Source: Norana najaformis (lineage: Eukaryota > Annelida > Clitellata > Crassiclitellata > Hormogastridae). Taken from it: a stretch of DNA of 64,000 nt. Below are positions 40,301-52,300 of this stretch, piece by piece (position 1 is the stretch's first letter; each line of letters begins with the position of its first letter). Position numbers and translations under genes: made by a program. Location: the NCBI GenBank assembly GCA_964023275.1, contig OZ029921.1, positions 30,115,230 through 30,179,229 of the forward strand, given 5' to 3'. The notes under the pieces were generated by a model. The model saw nothing but the letters and a program-made list of their open reading frames with translations, did not search any database and had not been told where the DNA came from.

Positions 40301-43300
40301 CAACATTTACCAGAGCAGTAGATAATGCAAGTTAAAGATACAGATAAATATATTGTTGTCATGAATGGACAAATATAAACACTAAACAAATCCTAACGTT
40401 TCCTGTCTTAAAAGGAAGAAAAAAAAAGAAAAAATTCCAGGACCAAAGAGTAATCCAGTTTAAAATCCATTTAATCCAGTTTAAAATCCATTTAATCCAA
40501 TTTAAAAATCCATTTAATCCAGTTTAAAATCCATTTAATCCAGTTTAAAATCCATTTAATCCAGTTTAAAATCCATTTAATCCAGTTTAAAATCCATTTA
40601 ATCCAGTTTAAAATCTGCCTTGTAGTTCACAAACTGCTACATATAAATCAGTCAACCTAACTCTGTTCCATACTCTACAGTCATACCAATAAATATTGCA
40701 CTCCATCAGTGAATCAATGCCTTGTATGAGAAGAATGCTTGGTTCTTGAGCGTTCTCGGTTGCTAGTCCACGGCTTTGCAATTACCTGCCAAGTTCTATT
40801 CATTATGTCAGTTCTTTGGTGTCATTTGGGTCTACACACCAAAGCATAACTTTCGGTTTCTCTGGCCTATCAGAATTCGACCTGGCTTTACCAATGGATT
40901 ATGATTTTTAATACGATTTCAGAATTACAGAATTTACAGAATTCAGTAGTAATGGTTTTTCATTCAGCGTTCGTTATTACGCTACTAAATGCCAGGGCCT
41001 GTTTTTGTCTCATTCTACGCCATCGACTGAACTGCCAAATAACTTGTAAATATTAGAAATGTCCATAGAAGAGATCGAAACTTTAATTTATAATTATAGG
41101 CCTATGATGAACAATTCTTTAAAATTTTCTTGAATGACTTTCTTGATTTATGGAAAAATGATAAACTTTAAATTTTATCTCGTAAATTACACAGTATTTG
41201 TTGCACAATTTGTGATCAAGCTGATTGGAAAATAAAATATTACCTAAATCCCTGTCACTTTTATGCAGAGATTTATACATCTCTTTGTACCAGTCCTTCT
41301 GGTTTTTCTGTTCCACAGACTGAAATGAATAACGAGTTGTTTATAGAAAAAACATTTTAAAAATCAGGCGATCATTCTAGACAACAAGATGAGTCAGCCT
41401 GAAACTTCTGTTTTGTAGCAAATTTTAAACAGATTTTTAAAACAAAACTTCACACTAAATAAAAAATTCAAAACAAGAATTAATGATAAAAGCATACGAA
41501 TTTAATCTCACACTTCTTGTAGCAATCAGAACTCCTGTTTTTTCATCCACTGGTCCAATTCCTTCAAACATCACATATTTCTTTTCTGAAGGAACTTGAT
41601 CTGTTTGAAAATTATTGACTGCAGAACCAGTGTATTTGCTATCAGACTTTGTGTGGGTCTGCAATTTGTCCTGTAAAGAGGCTTCACTTGGAGACTGGTT
41701 CCCTTTTTCCTGTGAGAAGTTCTGTACACTGGAATTCCGGGAATTGCTGGCAGTATTTGAGTGTTGATCCTGTTTTTCGTAGTTGTCATCTGTCATCTCC
41801 AATTCAGCAATTCCAGACTGACTGAAACTTTCTTCCATCTGATTTCCTCTGTTCAGAAATCTGTCTCCTTTCCATTTCTTCAACCTGTCAGTGGAGTTCA
41901 GTTGGTCATCCGTAAACGTGCTTTCTGGATGTCTAATAACAGAGGAGCTTAACTCAGATGTTGGTTTAGACACGAATGAGTTGCTTAAGTATCTTCTGTC
42001 TGAGGAGTCGTCTTCAAAAGAAGTGAGAGATCTTGAAAGTTGTCCTTCAGCTGCAAAGTAATAAGCAAACCAAAAATCAATACCCTGATTAGGTCAATAT
42101 TCCAAGCAAAACAAGCTTTGCAAAATGTCACTTAAAAGATGCTACAAAACCTATTTCTTAAGCTAACAAGGCATAAGAAGCAATGGATAATATTCATTTA
42201 TTTTTGCAAATAATGTACAAATATCTACAGCTTAATGAGTGTTAAGAGCCGCACAACAGACACTATATAAAAGACAAAACTTGAAAAAGACATATTACAC
42301 GATATAATGCCACATATAAAATTATAAAACTTGAACAAGACAAAACACCACTAATAGTACAATTAAAAAACTACTAATAGTACAATTAAAAAACTACTAA
42401 TAGTACAATTAAAAAACTACTAATAGTACAATTAAAAAACTACTAATAGTACAATTAAAAAACTACTAATAGTACAATTTAAAAACTACTAATAGTACAA
42501 TTTAAAAACTACTAATAGTACAATTAAAAAACTACTAATAGTACAATTAAAAAACTACTAATAGTACAATTAAAAAACTACTAATAGTACAATTAAAAAA
42601 CTACTAATAGTACAATTTAAAAACTACTAATAGTACAATTAAAAAACTACTAATAGTACAATTAAAAAACTACTAATAGTACAATTAAAAAACTACTAAT
42701 AGTACAATTAAAAAACTACTAATAGTACAATTAAAAAACTACTACTGCCCAACAGTATGGTTTGTACAGTTTGAAGTGATTCAAGCATAGTGTGTTTTTA
42801 CCCTCACTCAGTCTGAAATCCTGAAACTAATAACTTAGGAACTGTTATAAGAGCAGAAATTAAGCTCATTATGCTAATTTCTACTTGGTATTCCAGCTTG
42901 ATCTTTTGGCAAAAATATAACTAAACGCCCATAAAATTTACTAACAAAATAATAAACCTAGCCTAGTTAGTCCACAAGACAGAGAAAATAGACTGAAACG
43001 TGTCAAGCCTTCAAAAGGTTGTATTTCTGACCTCGTTTCTTTTGCAGAAGAGTGATGGTAGGATTTTTAACAACAGGTAATCGAGACTGGCTATCTGAAA
43101 GATTTACATCTAGTGAAGAAATGGAATTAGGATTCCTTGAATTTGATAAAGCAGTGATGCTTGGAATGGAATAATCAAAATCCACGGAATGAGATGTTGG
43201 CCGAGCTGAGATCAACCCAGCTGAGTTATTTGATCTGTCTTTTTCTAAATTCCACCGATTCTGTTAAAATATACATAAAAGATTAGTAATGTTACAGAAT

Positions 43301-46300
43301 GGCACCAGACAAAATCATAAACAATTCCTGCTTCAGATTGTCAATAACAGACAAATAATTCAGAAACTAAAGCCATACTTAGATTCCAGCAGCAAAACAA
43401 CTGTTGCTGATGATAATGCTGATGATGATGATGCTGATGATGATGATGAGAAGGAGGAGGAGGGCAGGAGGAGGAGGATTAGCAGGAAGGAGGAGGAGGA
43501 AGAGGATTGTGATGATGATGATGATGATGATGATGACAGACAATTTGCAGAGGGCTGTAGAATGGCAGAGGGTAAAAAAGGGTGCTGTAAATGTACAGTA
43601 ATTCGCTGACTGCAGCCCCATGTGGCAAAAGTGCCAGCATATACACTGTAAAAACAATTAATAAACAAATCAAAATGACACAGACATGAAAATAATATTA
43701 ATGGAATCCGGTGATTTCACAATGGTGTTATCATCAAGCTGATCAATCTGAATTAAAAACATACTGAACATAGGGTGAGGTTTGAATAAAGATTACTGAC
43801 AGTCTGATTGTTTAATAAACGGCATCTGAAATGCCATGGTGACCTTACACAGTCACTTGGCCACTTATTAGAAAATCAGAAGATAAGAAACAGTCATTTA
43901 TGGAACAAGAGGCTGTCTGTGAAAGACAGATTTCTCGGCTGCAAAGTATAGACCAACACAAACTGTCAGTAAACAGACAACATTTTCAAATCAGTTGAGC
44001 ACTAACCAAATTAGTTTCATTATCAACTGTGTTGTCTGAAGACGTGAAATTTCCATTTAGTTTTGTGCTTCCTGAGGTATATGTTGTTTTTTGACTCTCA
44101 GGAATATGTCTATGACCATGATCTCTATCTAAAATATAAAAAAACAAACTCACACTAAAGCCATTTTTAAACATGATTTTTGCATTGCAGGATGCCTTGA
44201 AATCTCTGACTTACTCACTCACTCACTGACGTTGGTTCAATGTGCAGTAAGACTAATATATCAACTGTCAAATTATAATTGTTTACAATAATTTGTGTTA
44301 CATTGTTAAATAATAAATTCCATAGATACAAGAAGCAATTTAATAAATTTGACAGCCGATAAAACTCTGAATACTGGATTGATTAAGCTCAGTGATCTCT
44401 AAAGAGGGTTAAATTCTAAAGATCAAAGTGACTGAGTACCTCCGAAAGCTCAGCACGAACTTCAGGAGAATTTAAAAAATAAAACATTCCAAACATGCTC
44501 AAATGTTCACTCATACAAAGAATGTCATGCATCTTACAAAACTACCGGTAAGTCATCTTCAGCTATTGAAATACAGTTGACTGTTGATTCAGTCACGTCT
44601 TGGGCATTAGGTATTTTGAAGACACAGATAAAGAGGTAAAGCAAACAAAACTCAGACCTGAAGTGAATTCAGGTGAAAGCAATGACTTTGGGGCATTTGA
44701 ATTCATGTTCTCTCCTTCCTGCGACGAAACAGCTCCGTTAAGAACTTCAAACGAAACTGGGCGATAGGATTTCACAGTTTTCTGTCCTGTAGCACAAGTA
44801 AAATGAAGCAAAGTTAGGCATGGCTCATTTTTAACTGTCCTTATTATATGGTTGTCCTGCGGTTTTAGCAAAATGCAGAACAGACAGCAATGCATCATAA
44901 TCGTAATCCCAAGATTTCTACAGCACTCAACAAAAGCCGCGCCGCAGGGACCAGCTTGTTCACAGGCGCTCAGTCAAAACAAAATCGATAGGCAAAAGTG
45001 TTCGGTTCCAGGTCAATATCCAAGAGACAGGCAGAGAGACAGCATGGCAGCTATGCTGGGTGATTGGTGCGGAAAGAGGGATAAGAGAAAGAAGGGGAGT
45101 CAGGATAGGATCTGTGAAAAAGGACTGTTTTCAGTTTTAACTGAAAGGTCAATACAGAAATTGCAAGCGGTGGAGCATAGGTGAGTTAGTATGATGGGTC
45201 AGATAACTGTCACAGTTCTGGAGGAGTTGATTCCAGAGTGGTGGGGCAGCTATGGCTATGGAGCGACTGCAAAATTTTAAGGACGAGGTGATGGACAGGT
45301 AGAGCAATGAACAACTCTCCATAATGGACTTTTTGCTGTTCTTGAGAAGGACAATGCGTTTCTAAATTTACTTGTGAACCAGATACCAAAGCCAGTGCAT
45401 GGCAATATCGCTGTACCTCTATCCCCATAATACATGTTATATTCCTTCGTGTTTACGGAGAACTGTAAAGCATATTTCAAGGCTAATTTCAATGATATTA
45501 GCCGTGAAATAGGACATTTGTCACGTGTTGTATTCTGGTTCTCAACAACACCAGCACGAATCTAAATGTACAAATTTTTCTATAGTGACTGTATGGCCTC
45601 GACCCTGCTCATTTTGCAATGAATTTTACGGGTGAGATCGTTCAACACCACTGCCCGTTTGAATAGGCATCATGCCATTCAACGTCCCGGTGCTAGCAAA
45701 TCTCTGACATATGTCATGAAGTAACCCTAGTAATTAATGGTTTCAACTAAACTGTTACCAACAGATGTGATATGATGGTATCAGCATAAATTTCCAGAAT
45801 CTTAAATTCTATAGATTCTACAGGTGTGTGGATAAAAAAGAAGCTAACCAAAAGTTGACAGCCGATTGGTTTTGTCGGCAAACGGAGATGACTGGTTGAG
45901 AGCGAGGCTGCTGGTGCTGCTGGTGGTGCCATAGTTGGCTGAAATGGAAGATGAAGGGGAGATGTAAGAGAGACTGTCAGCAGATGAAATGCCAGAGGAT
46001 GAGACATCACCATTGCTAGAAAAAGGGTGACCTCTGAAAAATAAACATCATTATACATGTATTCCACAGAAGCAAGCAGTTCAATCAAATCATTCATGAC
46101 AAATTAAACATAATAGTATTGCCTTCAGCAATGAAACATGGACTTTTCTGTTTTGCCAAGGATGGGTTGGTGGTGCCACTGATTAGATTTCTTCAGGCTA
46201 TACTGTATTATTCACGTTCAACCACGAATGAATGTTAGCTGTCCAACAGCCATAAGTAACATTTCATCATGAGAGATATGGAAAGATTTTACCCATGAAA

Positions 46301-49300
46301 TCATGTATTGCCATATTTGTATTTGCCCTGTAAATTTTAATTGCCTGAGACTTTAAAAATTTTCTCAAAACAACTTAATGAGAAGAACTTACCGAATCAG
46401 CTCCAGAGACAAAACATCTCCAGCGTTTCGCACAATCTGCATCACCGCAGAACTGGACATGCCAGTGACTGACTGACCATTGATGCTGTGGATAACATCT
46501 CCAACCTGAATACCTCGACTGTGAGCCTTACTGCTGGCATTCATCTGTTACACATTAAAACAAGATCTAATTTAAACCAGCCACAGCTTCACATAACCAA
46601 GCAATCCTTGACAAGGAAGACCAAGGCTATAACACATTTGCTGTATGTGTGTATGCATGTGTCTAGCTATATTGCATGTTTGACCTTTAAGGCTCAGAAC
46701 ACATCTTAATACATTGGTGACTCCATATCACCCACCTAGATTCTTGCATTCTTCTGATACTGGTTTGTTGCAAGAACTTAGGTTCAGAAAAATAGTAGGA
46801 TCACGAGTTACCTTCAGCTGCTGTACACCTTACATATGGAATCGTCTACCACAAAACTTGCAAACTCACTTTCTTCTTTTAAATCACTTTCTTAATACTC
46901 ACTACTTTACCCTAGCTTTTGCATGATTCAACTTGGCCCCTAGCGAACATACATCCATGCCTCGGATTCTGGTGTACTGACATTGCGCGCATTGTAAGTG
47001 CTTTAATAAATAAAGTAAATAAATATATCTTTAGATAGCATCTTTACACAGCTCAGAACCTTTTGCAGGCCCTTGCTTGTTGTTTGAGTTTATTCACAGG
47101 TACTCATAGTCTTAGCATTAGGAGGTAAGAGCTCAGCCAGTCAACCACTGCATCTAATATTGCAATATGTTATAATAGACATAAACGTCACAAGTGCTGC
47201 ATTTATCCAAGTTCACTTTTTATCAGTTCTTCAATTGGGAAAGTCAATTTCAATTCCGTGCGTTTCCACTTCTTCTTCACATTTTATTCACAATTCACAT
47301 TTCTGCTTCAAAGTGTATTCAAAGTGTACTTCAAAGGGTATTCAGAATTTGCACTAGTTTATGCAGATTTAAACTTGAAACAGAAATCGCGAGTTGCTTG
47401 CAAACTTAACCCAACGTCAGTTCAGTGGTGATGCGAATGATGAGTAGGTCTAAACTGTTTACAACTAAAGGCATTTTCTACCCAGGATCTCAAGTGGGCA
47501 GATTTTGTTTGAAAAAAATAAGTCATAGAAAGATGTTACACTGGTGTACATATAATGGAGTCAACAAGGTTTTGAATCAACTAGCATTCAAATCAACAAC
47601 TGTTTGAAATCACAAGTATTTCAATCCACAAGTAAACAGGTATGAGGAAAGATACTTTCAATTAATCCTAAGACATGTTTCTAGATCTGTCAGACGACCA
47701 TATTCCCTCACCTTTTACAGTTTAGCAAAAGGTGCTACATAAATTTTCAGATATACATGCAAGCATACAAGACGGAAGTTAACTAACAAAAGAAAGAGTG
47801 AACTGCTTTGTCAACAGTCAGTGTTTACTGAGATAAGCGAACAGAACATAGGTGATCTTGTTACATCCTACCAGATGCTTCAAGCACAATTTGCAAAGAA
47901 AAACTAGGCCACTGTTTACTAATCTATTGGAAATTTCAAAGACGTCATATAGCACTGCTGCCATAACAATATGAGTCAACCGATTAATCGACTGATTGAT
48001 TAATTAATTCACTGACTGTCTGACTGACTGATTGATTGATTGAAAATCTATGTACCTGATAGTGCTTTGAATATATCAGATAACGGCGACTACCAAGTAA
48101 AAGTCTGTATAAAAAAATTTAGCAGATCCACTAGCTTTACATTTGCAGCATATTTCTTACTTCGAAAGTGCTGGGTTTGAACCTATGGTAGTAACCTGGA
48201 CAGCATATATGGTATTTAAGAAAAGCCAAAAACAGGTATTCAAAACCTCCAAAGAAGAAGGTACAACAGGCTAGTGCTACCTTATGATTCAGAATTGTTC
48301 AAAACACTACCTCAACTCTTGGATAACAACTAGAATGCATTAGCAATTGCTTCACATGTATTTTGTGTGCTAAAACTAAAACAGGAGAATCATAAACTTG
48401 AGATTTCTACAGTGCCTAACGAAAGTGAAGTCAAAAGAATCAGCTATTCACAGGCACTCAGACAAAACAAAATCAACTGGCAAGAAACGTTTGGTTCCAC
48501 ATCAAGAATCAATAGACAAGCAGGCAGGCAGTCGATGGCTACAGTGGGTGGTGTTTCGAACTGGATCTGCATGACAGATAAGGAATCAGGATAGGATCTG
48601 CAGAAGAGGAGTGTTTCAGTTTTTTAGTCTTGAGCGGAAGACCTGCGCAGAGATTGCAAGGGGTGAAGTGATGGTGAGTTTATATGATGAACCAGATGAT
48701 TGTCGTAATTCTGATAGGAGTTTATTCCACAGAGGTGGAGTATCTATGGCTATGGTGTGGTTTCCAAATTTTAAGGATGAGGTAACAGGAGGGCAGAGAA
48801 ATGTTAGGGCAGAAGCGGAGTGGATTGAACAGAGTGGTTGGATTGTAAATAACTGACAAAGATAAGAGGTTTGGGAGGACTGAAGTGTGTTGTAGGTAAG
48901 TGACAGGACTTTGCACTTGATTCATTCAGGTATTTTAATCCAGTGAAGTGATTTGAGAACAGGAGTGATGTGATGGGGTCTGGGGGTTTTGGTGACAGCA
49001 CGAGGAGAAGAAGAAACTTAAGATTAACTTACACGAGTTTTCACAGCAGCTGTAATCAGTATGAAAATGTTAAATTGTTCTGCTGTCTTAGTTGTAACGA
49101 ACTGCAATTTACACACATGGATTGAGTCTAATTATGTGAAGTCAGTGTCAGTTTTTACGTGTAAACAAAACTACATAGGAAATCAGTCCTTAACTCGAAT
49201 GACGTCACACAGAAGCCTTATCCTGATTAAGATGTTAGGGCAGTAGAAACTTTACTCGTAAAGTCCAATCAGACTTGCATTCCTTTGTTGGCTAAGAGCC

Positions 49301-52300
49301 ACTGCAGTGAATCAGACTTTGAGTAAACGGTTTTCATGTTTGCAGTTGCGCCATTTCATACTCTGAAAGTCGTGCAGCTTTTGTTGACACAGAAATTCCT
49401 TACAGCAACATGAAAGAGATTTGGCAGGGTTTATTTGCGTGAGCGACAGGAACTCACCTAATAATATGATGTCAAGGGTTGACTTAAGTATCGAGAAAGA
49501 TGAAGTTTACTTTGCCCCTGACAAACTGAAAGCCGTTTCTACGAATTTCTAAATTTGTTAGTCAATGCTTTAAAGTCTTACACCGAACACTGGCTGACAT
49601 TTGCTTGTAAACACTGTCTGTTAAAAGGGCTTGTCTGTGCATTCATGTATTTGAACATTCATGTAGCACCTTTTAACAAACTCTGCAAAACTGTGCTGCA
49701 TGCGAAACTTAATTGGATAGTAAGCACATGTTTGTTACCCAGACATACGTACTTCATGAGCACAGAACATTTTAACAGCAGTAGGTGGGTTATTGCCCAC
49801 ATCATAGGCATGGGAAGAGATGTACTGCTTAAGCCTGACTAGAAATCCTAAATTTCTTATAAATAAGTTTGATATAATCTAATAAGTACCCTTAGTCAAA
49901 ATCTTAAAACAGCAGCCCAGGAAAACCAGAGAAAAAGGCTTAATGTTAAGGCTGGTATATTTATATTGTATGCCATTCCACTCACTGGATTGTTCAACAT
50001 TTGACCCAGTTTACTAAGTTAGATTTACATTCTTTGTGCACTGAGTTTGGATGCAAACCCTTATGCACCTGTACTTATCCATGTTTAACACCATATGTTT
50101 GTTTTTCTGGGATTTTTTATTGTGGGAAAGGAGTCAAAGCCACACTTGTTTAAGCCTTCTATATTGAATGGGTTCTTAGGATTTTAGGGTCTCATTAGCC
50201 TTTTGTTTTTCATATTTTTGTGTGCTAGAACTTCATTAAAATCTGTTATCAAGGGTTGAGTTAATGTTACTGGTCTTTGCTAAGCAACTAAGTGAGTTTT
50301 TGTTATTGGCATTCGAGTTGATCAAGTGGACAAACTTGTCTGTATGTGCTTTTCTTTGACTCCTTCTTGTACTTAGCTGAATATGTAGTTGCTTTCTGTG
50401 TTTGCAATTGAAGCATAAGTCCTTCACAGTAACATGGCACACATACCTGAAGTATGTGGGAAGGTTCTAATTCTGTACCAAACATCCCATTTGGCATGGA
50501 ATTAGAACCCTCACATACTTTTCCTGTAGTGATCCTTAAATTCAAGCTTACTGTCAGGACCAAGGGGTGGGCAGGTCCCACTTACTTATTAAATTTTATA
50601 TGGAAGGGGCAGGATGACAGTCTAGAGGGAGTCTCGGGTGATGGCGTTTGGGGATCACACAACGAGGAGAAGAAACGCGTAAACAGTTGTGTTGATTTTT
50701 TCTTCTTAATGCTGACTTTGCGACTAGCTCGCGACACTTACGATTACGATATAAATATAATGTTAAACAGAACTGCTCTTACGCATTGGCTCATTTTGGA
50801 AGAATTTTCACGTTGTACGTCCCTATCCCTACAAAGCCATTCAAATCAGCCCAGCAGACATTTTCAATAAACCTTCATTTGCAGCCTTTTCATCTTTCTG
50901 AAAGCATGAAAGAGGTTCAGAAAACAGACATTCATGTCAGGCTACTTCAACCAAAGACCTGCATTCAGAGTGGATGGGAGCTGGACAATGTGACAATGAG
51001 CAAGGTCAGTAATTACAGTAATTGCAACATCTGATCTGGTTACACAAACAATGTAAGGTAAGGTCGACGTCAACAGCCCTAGCAGCCACAAGATGTCGTT
51101 AACAATGGAAACACATGACCTGGTTGCAGGTGCTGGCATTCACCAGCATAAAGCAGCTTTAGGGCCAAGTGGGCAATTACCTGTGCCAGATCTCATCTGC
51201 CCTCTATCTGACTAAGCAAAACATGACTGTCAGACGCTCTGACATGCAGAGAAGGTTACTTTATAGTCGAATGTCATGCACAGATCAGAAGCAAGAACAG
51301 AGAAAAATTATCTGAACGTCTAAGGGAAGCAACTTTGAAGATTGCATGTTACGACCAAGACAAGATAGCCTGACATACCAGTAAAGTATAAGGACTATCA
51401 ATGACCAAGATAAATCCATAAACCAGTAAACTCTCAGCCCCGTCAATTAATCAGTGAATAAGAAAGCAAGAGGTACAACAAATGTTAACCTTACAATAAA
51501 AATCCACTCTCTAAGAAGTCAACACATTAATCTTGTTAGTTACCTAAAACAATCATATGTGGCTAGTGGCCAGGGCCGTTGGCATTATAATAGCCAATCA
51601 GTTGTGGCAAGTGGCAGCGGCAATTATATAAATATCAAATCTTCTTATAAAAGAGCAAATCTCTTAGATGAAGTAATTTAACTCAGTGTTTTCTAGAACA
51701 TCAGTCAACGATGCTTTACAAGTCAAAGCAGGTCCAAAAGATGAGTCAAAAGATCATTTTGACACTCAGAACTTGACACACTGTGGCTGAGTGTATTCTG
51801 AAAACATGATATCATCGGAAACATACAAAGGTGTATAGTGTATGCCAACATAACAATCCAAAGCCCATGGTTAGGGCAAAAGGGGCAAATTCGCTGATAC
51901 AAAAGCATTTTAGTACTTCAAGACCTGATTTTAATAGCTTTTCATAATACTTTTATATTCTGCAGCAAATAATGGAATAACAATACGATTTACTATTACA
52001 GAACATTAATCCAGTCTCTGTCTGCAGTAATCTGTCAGCCATGTTGCTGCTTTTGAAAATGCAGAACAAATGCTACAAGAGAAGTCGATATGAGCAAACC
52101 TGCACCAATGCATGCAATTTTTAATGATGTTACCAAAAAGCATCAATAGCTGGCTTTCGTGATTTCAAAAGACCAGATGCTCGATCAATAATTTCAATGT
52201 GCCAGATATTGTACACAGCGAAATGCAAAAAACATGAGGGTATCGTTGTTATTTGCTGGATCAATAATTGCAGTGTGCCATATATAGTAAACAGTGAAAT

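Larger units (their letters stand above)
37404..42050 (-). other. SORBS: SoHo (sorbin homology) module of the SORBS-like gene (exons 7 to 12)
   Basis: Exon 7 (42050-41512) is a long Ser/Asn/Gln-rich segment ending in [19 protein letters not shown]. Exon 8 (41319-41244) gives [16 protein letters not shown], the diagnostic SoHo core; vertebrate SORBS proteins have DWY..MF..IH here. Three short exons follow (39970-40017, 39308-39370, 38541-38730). Exon 12 (37518-37404) carries [19 protein letters not shown], the second conserved SoHo block (PKSI.EYEPGKSS in vertebrates). In mammalian CAP this region binds flotillin in lipid rafts; conservation of that function here is inference. Confidence 0.92.

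Noticed and set aside
45747-46097. 116-codon minus-strand frame as the SORBS exon
   Set aside because: SORBS exon 3 (46033-45849) overlaps it but must be read in another frame to keep phase with exons 2 and 4; that frame is open from acceptor to donor.
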